The translations under genes and the position numbers were made by a program. Below the pieces are notes generated by a model. That model was not told the DNA's origin. It did not search any database and was given only the letters and a program-made list of their open reading frames with translations. From positions 1 to 15,241 of the forward strand of contig CAMHBE010000014.1 in NCBI GenBank assembly GCA_946183095.1: a DNA stretch of 15,241 nt. Reading direction: 5' to 3'. Position 1 is the first letter of the stretch, and every line of letters starts with the position of its first letter. This DNA is from an uncultured Clostridia bacterium (GTDB lineage Bacteria > Bacillota > Clostridia > Oscillospirales > Ruminococcaceae). Positions 1 through 6,941 of this stretch are shown one piece after another.

Positions 1-1
1 C

Positions 2-245
2 TTGAGGGCGAGCCACATGAGGGCAGGGCTTTGCCCTCCCCTCAAACTCCCGACCTACTTCCTTTGTACGACAAAGGAAGCGAAAACGTAGTAATAAGAT
101 ATCTGTGTACTGCTCCTGTTTTTGGTTAAAGAAACATACGACAGGAGCAGAACGTGATAATACATATCATCTCGGTGCAGCGTTAGGCTGCTGCCGGGTT
201 CTTAGGGGCGACATGAGCCCCTAAGCGGGTGCGGGCGGTGCCCGC
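2..245. repeat. Cluster of perfect hairpins downstream of mfd
   Basis: This gene-free stretch holds a dense run of inverted repeats: an outer stem 2-8/39-45 enclosing 19-25/32-38; 58-67/71-80 (10 bp, 3-base loop); 110-119/141-150 (10 bp); 177-181/187-191; 201-209/217-225 (9 bp, 7-base loop); and 231-236/240-245 (6 bp, 3-base loop). None is followed by a clean T-tract in the mfd direction, so a simple intrinsic terminator is not obvious, although the GC-rich stems at 231-245 and 201-225 come first after mfd and may stop or protect its transcript. The first two stems could be dispersed intergenic repeats or the edge of a mobile element. I see no ORF here. Confidence 0.7.
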
Positions 246-260
246 AGTCTCCGTCTATAC

Positions 261-3200
261 TCATGTCGGTGCAACGCCGTAGCCGGTGATTATCTCTTTC
301 ATGAGGGCGAGGGGTTTTTCGCCCTTTTCGGGGGCTATACGGAAACATATCTTGCCCATAAGATTGAGGCTTATCCTGCCGCCGAACTTCGCGTTGAGCC
401 TGCCGATGCGCTCCATATCCGGCGTATCGGTGTAGAAGCTGATGCCGTCCTTGCCCTGCATTATCTCGGTGATGCCGAGAGACTGGGCGCTGTTGCGTAT
501 CTGCGCCACCTCGATAAGTCCCTCAACAGGTGCGGGAATGTCGCCGTAACGGTCGATAAGCTCGTCGGTCACGTCGTAGGCATCGTCCTCGGTACGTATC
601 AGCGCTATACGCTTGTAACAGCTTATGCGCTGCGCCTGATTGGATATATAATCTTCGGGGATGTACGCATCCACCTTGACATCAACAAGACAGTCGGGCT
701 GCTTCACAGTCTCTTCGCCGCGCTGCTCCTTCACCGCCTCGTCCAGCAGTTTCAGGTACATATCATATCCCACCGCACTCATGTGTCCCGACTGCGACGC
801 ACCAAGTATCGAGCCTGCGCCGCGTATCTCCAGATCGCGCATTGCTATGCGGAATCCGGAGCCGAAACGTGTGAACTCGCGGATAGCGTCAAGTCGTTTC
901 GTCGCTACCTCGCTGAGTTCCTTGCCGCGCTTGAATGTGAAATACGCAAACGCGCGGCGGTTGGTCCTTCCCACTCGTCCGCGGAGCTGGTGCAGCTGCG
1001 CAAGTCCCATGTAGTCGGCATTCTCGATTATCAGCGTGTTGCAGTTGGGCACGTCAACGCCCGTTTCGATGAGCGTCGTGCATACGAGCACATCTATCTC
1101 GTGCTCCAGCAGCTTGCGCCATACTTCAAGCAGTTCGTCCTCCTCCATACGTCCGTGCGCAATGCCTATGCGCGCTTCGGGTACCAGCTTGTGCAGATCC
1201 GACGCGCACTGCATGATGCTCTCGATGCGGTTGTGGATGTAGTACACCTGACCGTTGCGGCGGAGCTCCTTGTTTATCGCCTGCGCGATAACGCCGTCGT
1301 TGTGCTCGATAACGTAAGTCGTCACGGGCTGCCTGTCCTGCGGCGGAGTTTCGATAACGCTCATGTCGCGGATGCCCGACATCGCCATGTTGAGCGTCCG
1401 GGGGATAGGCGTCGCGGAAAGTGTGAGGATATCGACCCCAGCGAACATCTCCTTGAACTTGTCTTTGTGTGCAACGCCGAAACGCTGCTCCTCATCTATT
1501 ATCACAAGTCCGAGATCCTTGAACTCTATATCGTCCTGCACGAGCCTGTGGGTGCCTATCACCATGTCGCACGACCCGCGCTTCATCCTCTCGATAGTCT
1601 GCTTTATCTCCTTCGCCGTTCGGAAACGCGACAGCAGCTCGATATCCAGCCCGAACCCGTCCATTCTTTTGAGCACGGTCTGGTAATGCTGCCACGCAAG
1701 CACCGTCGTGGGACAGAGCAGTGCGCACTGCTTTCCGCTCATGATGCACTTGAACGCCGCGCGCAGTGCGACTTCCGTCTTGCCGAAGCCGACGTCCCCG
1801 CACAGCAGACGCTCCATAGGCTTGTCGTTCTCCATGTCCCGCTTTATCTCGGTTATGCAGCGCAGCTGGTCGTCCGTCTCGACGTAGCTGAAATGGTTCT
1901 CGAACTCCGCCTGCTCCGGTCCGTCGGGGTCAAAGGCATAGCCCTTCGTCTTCATGCGCTTTGAGTAAAGCTCGATGAACTCCTGCGCCATTTCCTTAGC
2001 GGCGGCTTTCGCACGGGTCTTTGTCTTCTGCCACTGGTCGGAGTTCATCTTCGACAGCTTGACGGTGCTCGCGTCACCGCCGCCTATATAGCGGGATATC
2101 AGATCGAGCTGCGTTACGGGAACATACAGCACGTCGGTGCCCGCATACTTTATCTTGATATAGTCCTTGCTCACCTTGTCCTGCGTGAGCTTCTGAACGC
2201 CGTCGAATACGCCGATGCCGTAGGTGTTGTGTACCACAAGGTCGCCGACGGATATGTCGTTCAGCGAGTTTATCATCTCGTTCTTCTTGCGCTTCGGAGC
2301 CTCTCTCGTCTGTATCGTCACCGAAACGTGCGATATCGCCGCAAGCCTTGCTTCGGGGTAGCTGTAACCCGATGTGAGCACGCCGGGCGTGACATAGACC
2401 CGCTTTGCGTACAGCTTTTTCGGCTCGGATGCGTAATCCGCCGCTATACCGTCGCCGCGCAGGTCGTCCGCGAGGACTTTGGCAGCCTTCTCGGTGCCCG
2501 CCATGACGATAACGCTGTAGTTCTCGCCGAGATAGTTTTTAAGTTCATCCAGCAGATAGCGGTATTCTCCGCTCCACGGCGCGACCTGCCCCGCGGAAAC
2601 GCTCATAAGTCCGCCGAGCCGCAGATCCACGCCCCGCATGAAGTTGTCGAAATATGCCCTTACCGACTTATCGCAGACCGCGCGGTATTCCTGCTGCGTG
2701 AGCATGAAGCGGTCAAGCCCCTTGCAGAGCACTCCCTCCTCGAACAGCAGCTTTATATCCTCGACGTGCTGCGAATACGCGCCCTTGAAGCTCTCATTGC
2801 AGGCGTTGTTCTCGCATACGATCACACTGTCGGCATAGTCGAAGAGCGTCTCCTCCTCGTCGTAGCAAAGCGGCAGATAACGGTCGGTGTTCGCACAGAC
2901 AGCACCGCCCTGCACGTTCTCGATATCGTCCAGTATGCGCTTTTTCACCTCGGCAGCTTTCTTTCCGCGTATCTTCGGCAGCAGCGCGTTCAGTTTCTCC
3001 GTTATCTGCGCACCGTCAAGGAACAGCGTTTCCAGAGCAGGTGCTACCGCAATACTTTTTATGGTATCTATGCGGCGCTGGGATTCGAGGTCAAACACGG
3101 AGATGCTGTCAACATCGTCGCCCCAGAGTTCGATACGCACGGGCATACCGAAATTGACGGGGTATATGTCGAGTATCGCACCGCGCAGTGAGAACTGCGA

Positions 3201-3731
3201 AACGCCCTCGATCTGGTCGCAGCGCGAATATCCGAGTTCCGTCAGCGCGGCGGTGATCTCCGTCAGGGATATGGTATCGCCGTTCGATATGTTTATCGTG
3301 CGCTTTTGCAGTATGCGGCGCGGTATGGTTATCTGCGCGGCAGCTTCGGGAGTCGCGCAGACTATCTTCGCCCTGCCGTTTATCATGCGGGAAAGAATAC
3401 CTATGCGGCGGTGCTCGTACTCGCGGGATACCGCGTCAACGTCGCCGAGCACGATATCCTTTGCGGGGTATGAGAAAGCGTCCTCGCTGCCCGTCATGGT
3501 GTTTATGTCGGCGCAGAGCCTTGCGCCCTCGCCCTCCGTGTCGCATACGACAATAAGCGGGAACTTTACGTCCCGCTCCATTGCAAGAGCCGCAAGGAAA
3601 TGCGACTTGTGTATGTGTGAAAGCCCGGTGACCATCACCGGGAGACCGCCGGCAGCTCCCGCGGACGACAGCGCGCCCGATACCGCCCGGTATTCCCGGA
3701 GCTGCTTCGCGGTGTTGAGAAAATATTCCAT
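261..3731 (-). CDS. mfd: Transcription-repair coupling factor Mfd
   Basis: Mfd is the ATP-dependent translocase that removes RNA polymerase stalled at DNA lesions and recruits UvrA for nucleotide excision repair. The product is 1156 residues, normal for the family. The N-terminal third is the UvrB-like/UvrA-binding part, followed by the RNA polymerase interaction domain (around GDLVVHNTYGIGVF). The helicase core has Walker A GDVGFGKTE (near residue 645), the DEEQ box (near 745), SATPIPRT, and QLHQLRGRVGR; the C-terminal TRCF domain ends the protein. I chose the ATG at 3731 (MEYFLNTAKQL) because family members start this way and AAAGGA lies 7 bases upstream. An in-frame ATG at 3761 has an equally good AGAGGAG, contributed by an inverted-repeat arm, so a 10-residue longer form is possible. 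The reading frame stays open to 3806, but that extension lies inside the repeat. Confidence 0.95.
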   Translation of the reverse strand: MEYFLNTAKQLREYRAVSGALSSAGAAGGLPVMVTGLSHIHKSHFLAALAMERDVKFPLIVVCDTEGEGARLCADINTMTGSEDAFSYPAKDIVLGDVDAVSREYEHRRIGILSRMINGRAKIVCATPEAAAQITIPRRILQKRTINISNGDTISLTEITAALTELGYSRCDQIEGVSQFSLRGAILDIYPVNFGMPVRIELWGDDVDSISVFDLESQRRIDTIKSIAVAPALETLFLDGAQITEKLNALLPKIRGKKAAEVKKRILDDIENVQGGAVCANTDRYLPLCYDEEETLFDYADSVIVCENNACNESFKGAYSQHVEDIKLLFEEGVLCKGLDRFMLTQQEYRAVCDKSVRAYFDNFMRGVDLRLGGLMSVSAGQVAPWSGEYRYLLDELKNYLGENYSVIVMAGTEKAAKVLADDLRGDGIAADYASEPKKLYAKRVYVTPGVLTSGYSYPEARLAAISHVSVTIQTREAPKRKKNEMINSLNDISVGDLVVHNTYGIGVFDGVQKLTQDKVSKDYIKIKYAGTDVLYVPVTQLDLISRYIGGGDASTVKLSKMNSDQWQKTKTRAKAAAKEMAQEFIELYSKRMKTKGYAFDPDGPEQAEFENHFSYVETDDQLRCITEIKRDMENDKPMERLLCGDVGFGKTEVALRAAFKCIMSGKQCALLCPTTVLAWQHYQTVLKRMDGFGLDIELLSRFRTAKEIKQTIERMKRGSCDMVIGTHRLVQDDIEFKDLGLVIIDEEQRFGVAHKDKFKEMFAGVDILTLSATPIPRTLNMAMSGIRDMSVIETPPQDRQPVTTYVIEHNDGVIAQAINKELRRNGQVYYIHNRIESIMQCASDLHKLVPEARIGIAHGRMEEDELLEVWRKLLEHEIDVLVCTTLIETGVDVPNCNTLIIENADYMGLAQLHQLRGRVGRTNRRAFAYFTFKRGKELSEVATKRLDAIREFTRFGSGFRIAMRDLEIRGAGSILGASQSGHMSAVGYDMYLKLLDEAVKEQRGEETVKQPDCLVDVKVDAYIPEDYISNQAQRISCYKRIALIRTEDDAYDVTDELIDRYGDIPAPVEGLIEVAQIRNSAQSLGITEIMQGKDGISFYTDTPDMERIGRLNAKFGGRISLNLMGKICFRIAPEKGEKPLALMKEIITGYGVAPT

Positions 3732-3764
3732 TCGGTTTTCCTTTGATCGGTGCCGCGGCATTTT

Positions 3765-3925
3765 GGGCTCCTCTAAAAACCTATTGTCGTTCAGGCGTGC
3801 CGACATAAAGTCGGCAGATTGTACAAATTTTTCGCAGGCATACTGTCGTATGTCAAGGAAAATTTGTGCAATATGACGGCTTTAGGGCGGTGCGAATGGG
3901 CGGCAAGAGGTTTTTAGAGGTGCCC
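3765..3925. repeat. 161-bp inverted-repeat element at the mfd 5' end
   Basis: Arms 3765-3782 and 3908-3925 are inverted copies matching at 17 of 18 positions (AGGTTTTTAGAGG(A/T)GCCC). Inside lie a 7-bp stem (3798-3804/3810-3816) and a long hairpin 3818-3872, whose outer arms (3818-3833/3857-3872) pair fully on the plus strand if two G-U pairs are allowed and whose tip is CATAC-tgtc-GTATG (3839-3852). This looks like a small dispersed element of MITE type or a structured RNA. The left arm carries the AGAGGAG in front of the alternative mfd start, so the element forms the mfd leader. I found no transposase or clear target duplication. Confidence 0.6.
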
Positions 3926-3946
3926 TTTTGCCTTTCAGCACTTTAA

Positions 3947-3971
3947 CCCCGTTTCCGCGAAGGAGACGGGG
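3947..3971 (-). terminator. Probable terminator hairpin after the ECF gene
   Basis: CCCCGTTTCC (3947-3956) and GGAGACGGGG (3962-3971) form a 10-bp stem with one G-U pair and a 5-base loop, 40 bases after the ECF stop codon. The following T-tract is weak (TTAAAGT), so termination may be partial or factor-assisted. Confidence 0.5.
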
Positions 3972-4011
3972 CAGTGTTCATTTGTATGTCCGGTATTATC
4001 TTTTCAGACCG

Positions 4012-4641
4012 TCATCTTTCGGCAAGCGTCTTTCTGACATAGCCGATTATCGTAACGATGACCGTGCTGAGCGCAAGGTTTATCATCAGCTCTATCGGGA
4101 AGTTCAGTCCGATGAACCCGACGACGATATATTCCATAACAGGCTGGTCGCCCGCCCACTGGGTAATGGTCGGCATAAAGAACAGGAAGCATCCGACTAA
4201 AAATAAACCCGTATTCACGACAGGAGCCGTGATACCTGCGGAAACTACCGCAACATATTTGTTTTTCTTTTCGAGTGCTCTGTAAACGAGACCCGAGAAA
4301 AGTCCCGCACCCACGCCTTTCACAAGAACGGTGATGATCGTTCCCAGCGTGTTGACTTCGAGGAATGCCGCCGCGTCACCGCTGAGCAGCACGATCACGC
4401 CGAACACAAGTCCGAGCCACGCGCCTGCCCACCAGCCGAACACAGCCGCGCCCACGATGATAGGGGCGAGCGTCAACGTGATGCTGAACGGTCCGAGGTG
4501 GATAGTTGAAGCGAGGAGCTGCAATACGACGACTATCGCCGTCATAAGTCCCATGCCCGCTATCGTGATGATGTACTTTCTGCTGTTGTTTGCCGTAACC
4601 GCCTTTCCGGTCGATCCGGTCTTTGTGATGTTGTCTGCCAT
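4012..4641 (-). CDS. ECF transporter S component (vitamin-type substrate-binding membrane protein)
   Basis: The 209-residue product is a polytopic membrane protein resembling the substrate-specific (S) components of energy-coupling factor transporters, which bind a vitamin or similar micronutrient and share an EcfA/A'/T energising module usually encoded elsewhere. After a short polar N-terminus, hydrophobic segments lie at about 23-45, 51-88 (probably two helices), 99-123, 128-155 and 171-202, which fits the six-helix fold. Length and the G/A-rich helices (such as GWWAGAWLGLVFG) match the family. The substrate cannot be read from the sequence, and no riboswitch fits in the 69-base gap upstream. 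AAAGGAG lies 7 bases before the ATG. It probably shares a transcript with the 76-residue gene upstream. Confidence 0.8.
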   Translation of the reverse strand: MADNITKTGSTGKAVTANNSRKYIITIAGMGLMTAIVVVLQLLASTIHLGPFSITLTLAPIIVGAAVFGWWAGAWLGLVFGVIVLLSGDAAAFLEVNTLGTIITVLVKGVGAGLFSGLVYRALEKKNKYVAVVSAGITAPVVNTGLFLVGCFLFFMPTITQWAGDQPVMEYIVVGFIGLNFPIELMINLALSTVIVTIIGYVRKTLAER

Positions 4642-4710
4642 ATATAGCTCCTTTCTGCCTCCCCGTTTTGGGTGAAGCGACGAGACTTCCGTGCGCCGTA
4701 AAGCGCAGCG

Positions 4711-4941
4711 CTATTTGATGAACACGGCGGGAACTGTCCCGGTGGCGCCGTCACAGCGCTCTCTTGAGAACTGACTTATTATCCTGCGTTCATCCGCGTC
4801 CGCGAGCACGACATTATCTCTTCCGCCGCACATGAGCGTATATCTCATTACTGCGTCGGTAAAATCGTCGAAATCCTCACTCTCGACCTTGGTATTTCTT
4901 CCCTCGTCATATTTTTCGGTATAGCACAGGATGTATTTCAT
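4711..4941 (-). CDS. Small acidic hypothetical protein (76 residues)
   Basis: I do not recognise this gene. The product is a soluble, acidic 76-residue protein starting MKYILCYTEKYDEG and containing an acidic patch (VESEDFDDFTDAV) and two cysteines; no signal peptide or membrane segment is visible. It looks real because a near-consensus sigma-A promoter (4974-5002) ends about 25 bases before the ATG and the composition is protein-like. The ribosome binding site (GGGGTGAG) is only moderate. The ECF S-component gene begins 69 bases downstream on the same strand, so the two are probably cotranscribed; whether they are functionally linked is unknown. Confidence 0.6.
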   Translation of the reverse strand: MKYILCYTEKYDEGRNTKVESEDFDDFTDAVMRYTLMCGGRDNVVLADADERRIISQFSRERCDGATGTVPAVFIK

Positions 4942-4973
4942 CCGCTCTCACCCCGCATTATCAAATATAGATT

Positions 4974-5002
4974 ATTATAACACATTTTACGCGCCGTGTA
5001 AA
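4974..5002 (-). promoter_or_regulatory. Sigma-A promoter for the 76-residue gene and ECF gene
   Basis: On the minus strand, TTTACA (5002-4997), a 17-base spacer, and TATAAT (4979-4974) with an extended TGT just before it. The predicted start, near 4967, leaves a leader of about 25 bases. Just upstream, CTTTTTCAACA occurs at 5006-5016 and, with one more T, at 5028-5039 (23 bases apart). Confidence 0.75.
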
Positions 5003-5208
5003 GGACTTTTTCAACATAAAAATCTGTCTTTTTTCAACACTTTTTTCATATTTTAGCAAAATATACAGCGCGCTCCATCATTTATAGGTGCCCTTTATTA
5101 CTTTGACAGGTAAATAGTTTGATTCTTTGTTATATCACCCCGCCGGAGGCGGGGTGATAACGTAATGTGCCGACTTTATGAACCAATTATTATTTTGCCG
5201 CAGTAATA
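5003..5208. other. Intergenic stretch between the htrA terminator and the 76-residue gene promoter
   Basis: This stretch is AT-rich and holds no convincing gene. It carries the paired CAACA repeats (5006-5039), AGGTGCCCTTT at 5086-5096 (also at 3918-3928 in the right arm of the mfd element), and a 12-bp hairpin at 5133-5159. Nothing else stands out. Confidence 0.6.
5133..5159. repeat. 12-bp perfect GC-rich hairpin
   Basis: TATCACCCCGCC (5133-5144) and GGCGGGGTGATA (5148-5159) are perfect inverted copies around a GGA loop. Neither side has a T-tract, and a complete htrA terminator lies between it and htrA, so its role is unclear: a dispersed repeat, a back-up terminator, or an operator-like site. 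Confidence 0.6.
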
Positions 5209-5254
5209 AAAAAGCAATGCCGCCCTTCGCTGAGAAGATGCGGCACTGCTTTTT
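5209..5254 (-). terminator. Intrinsic terminator of the htrA-type gene
   Basis: AAAAAGCAATGCCGC (5209-5223) and GCGGCACTGCTTTTT (5240-5254) pair over 15 bp. On the minus strand the single discrepancy becomes a G-U pair and the stem is followed by a run of six T, so it terminates minus-strand transcription about 35 bases past the stop codon. Confidence 0.9.
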
Positions 5255-5289
5255 GGGAGAGGATATTATAAAATGAGATGAAGCTTGGA

Positions 5290-6726
5290 TCAGTTGTTGG
5301 AGCTTTCGGTGAGCACGATGTTCACATCAACGCTGTCAACGCCGCCGCGGGGATTTGCGCGTGCAACAGTAGCAGTTACAGTATCGCCCACTTTGAGCTT
5401 ACTGATGATAGACTGAACATCCGAGACCGTCGAAACGTTCTTTCCGTTTATCTTTGTGATGATATCGGATATCTGAAGTCCGCTCGTTTCAACGGGCGCG
5501 CCATCATTCATGCCGGTAACGAGAAGTCCCTGCGAGAGCTTTGCGCCGTAGAGCTGTGCGCGGTATTCGTTGAGTTCAACTGTGGTGATGCCGAGAACGG
5601 GACGGCTCTTGACATAACCGTATGTGAGAAGATCCTGCATTATCGGCTTTGCTTCGTTTATAGTGAGCGCAAAACCGATGCCCTCATAAGTGGTCGCAAC
5701 TATCTTGGAATTTACTACGCCTATGACATTGCCATACATATCGAACATACCGCCGCCGGAGTTACCGCTGTTGATAGCCGCATCCGTCTGGATAAGGCTG
5801 AGGCTGTAGCCGTTGTCAGCAAGGCACTCAACGTCAAGTCCGGAGATGATACCGGAAGTCATGGTGTGAGCGAACATAACGTCCGCATTCACGCCGGGGT
5901 TGCCTATCACAGCTATCTGCTGTCCGACTTTAACGGTGTCGCTGTCGCCTATTTTCGCCGCGATGAACGGCTCGTCACGGGCGATCTTGATGACCGCAAT
6001 ATCGGTGGAGGTATCGGAACCTACGATCTCGGCTTCGTACTCGTGCGTCACTTTCGGGTCATAGTAGTCGTTCACTTCAACTATAAGTTTTACCGAATCC
6101 TTGACAACGTGCGCGTTTGTGAGGATATAGCCGTCCTCGGTGAATACGATGCCGCTGCCGTAGCCCGCGTATGTGGGTTCGCTGCTGCTTTCGTCGTCTC
6201 TTTCGCCGTAGCCGAAATACCAGTCATAGTAGCTGCCCGCCGACTTCTGCTGATATACCTTTATGAGCACGATAGTGTCATTCACGGCTTCGTAGAGTTC
6301 CTCGTTCGTGTAGGCACCGTTCGCGCCTGTCGGGGTGACATCCGAGGGGTACAGCTTTTCCTGCGTCTTGCCGTCCGCCGTATCGGATATCGCGCTCAGG
6401 GCGGAGGAAACATCTTCATTTGCCGCGGGAGCGTCATTATTGCCCGCTTCTATGTTGTATGTTGCCGTGGTATTGCCCGCAGGCTGTGCGGTACCTATCA
6501 TGTTTCCCGCAAGATACGCTCCGCCGAATCCCGCGCCGCCGCCGACTATCGCAACGGCTGCAACTATCGCAAGAGCCTTGCCGAACTTTCCGCGTCTCCT
6601 GCTTTTCTTTTCGGTCTGTGCGTTCTGAACGGGCACTGCTTCAACTGTTGGCATCTGACCGCCGTACTGCGGCTGTTCCCTGTAGTTTGGATCGTAGTTA
6701 TTGTAATTGTTAAAATTCTGTTCCAT
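5290..6726 (-). CDS. Membrane-anchored HtrA/DegP-type serine protease with PDZ domain
   Basis: The 478-residue product belongs to the trypsin-like HtrA family of envelope quality-control proteases. An N/Y/Q-rich cytoplasmic tail (1-45) precedes one membrane segment (about 49-73) and a low-complexity linker. The protease domain (about 143-365) carries the triad His206 (TNAHVV), Asp242 (TDIAVIKI) and Ser323 (GNSGGGMF); a single PDZ domain fills about 375-475 (GLQISDIITKINGK). I chose the ATG at 6726 because GAAGGA precedes it at a usual distance; the frame stays open to 6828 but the extra residues are leader-like. A terminator follows. The upstream region contains an array of TGTGA boxes suggesting control by an envelope-stress regulator. 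In Bacillus, HtrA-type genes answer to the CssRS two-component system, but no such pair is present in this window. Confidence 0.93.
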   Translation of the reverse strand: MEQNFNNYNNYDPNYREQPQYGGQMPTVEAVPVQNAQTEKKSRRRGKFGKALAIVAAVAIVGGGAGFGGAYLAGNMIGTAQPAGNTTATYNIEAGNNDAPAANEDVSSALSAISDTADGKTQEKLYPSDVTPTGANGAYTNEELYEAVNDTIVLIKVYQQKSAGSYYDWYFGYGERDDESSSEPTYAGYGSGIVFTEDGYILTNAHVVKDSVKLIVEVNDYYDPKVTHEYEAEIVGSDTSTDIAVIKIARDEPFIAAKIGDSDTVKVGQQIAVIGNPGVNADVMFAHTMTSGIISGLDVECLADNGYSLSLIQTDAAINSGNSGGGMFDMYGNVIGVVNSKIVATTYEGIGFALTINEAKPIMQDLLTYGYVKSRPVLGITTVELNEYRAQLYGAKLSQGLLVTGMNDGAPVETSGLQISDIITKINGKNVSTVSDVQSIISKLKVGDTVTATVARANPRGGVDSVDVNIVLTESSNN

Positions 6727-6799
6727 GGTGTAATTTCCTTCTTTCCTGTTTTCATTATGTACCGAAGCTCTATGTGCTGTCTTTATTTCCCTTGCTTCG

Positions 6800-6828
6800 A
6801 TTATTATTCTACAACCCTTTTGTGACAA
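6800..6828 (-). promoter_or_regulatory. Tentative sigma-A promoter for the htrA-type gene
   Basis: Minus strand TTGTCA (6828-6823), 17-base spacer, AATAAT (6805-6800). The -10 is weak, consistent with an activated promoter, and the -35 overlaps one of the GTCACA boxes. Confidence 0.4.
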
Positions 6829-6935
6829 CCATGTGACGGATATTTTAAGGTTGTGACATTTTTAACAAAAAGAAAATCAGCGAAATGTGAAAACCTGTGA
6901 CAGAAAGGTAAGATTTGTGAAAACCGATATTCACA
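6821..6935. promoter_or_regulatory. Helically phased array of TGTGAC/TGTGAA boxes upstream of htrA
   Basis: On the plus strand TGTGAC starts at 6821, 6832, 6852 and 6896, TGTGAA at 6886 and 6916, and an inverted TTCACA lies at 6930-6935. Start-to-start spacings are 11, 20, 34, 10 and 20 bases, close to whole helical turns. This is how direct-repeat sites of OmpR/PhoB-family response regulators are often arranged. It fills most of the 215-base gap between scfB and htrA. Confidence 0.5.
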
Positions 6936-6941
6936 CCGGGT

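Noticed and set aside
1..260. Possible CRISPR array or tRNA in the hairpin-rich left end
   Set aside because: The stems differ in sequence and spacing, with no repeated direct units and no cloverleaf.
783..1964. Long plus-strand ORFs opposite mfd (also 2229-3191 and 2887-3876)
   Set aside because: They are antisense to conserved Mfd helicase motifs and contain no recognisable domain.
3732..3806. Longest Mfd N-terminus starting at 3806
   Set aside because: The extra residues are encoded by the inverted-repeat element, and the family start is near 3731; 3761 remains possible.
5278..6825. 515-codon plus-strand ORF opposite the htrA-type gene
   Set aside because: It is antisense to a gene with an intact catalytic triad, has low-complexity composition, and no ribosome binding site; a GC-driven shadow.
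6916..6935. CRP-like palindrome TGTGA...TCACA
   Set aside because: The spacer between the half-sites is 10 bases rather than 6, and classic CRP regulation is not expected in Clostridia; treated as part of the TGTGA array.
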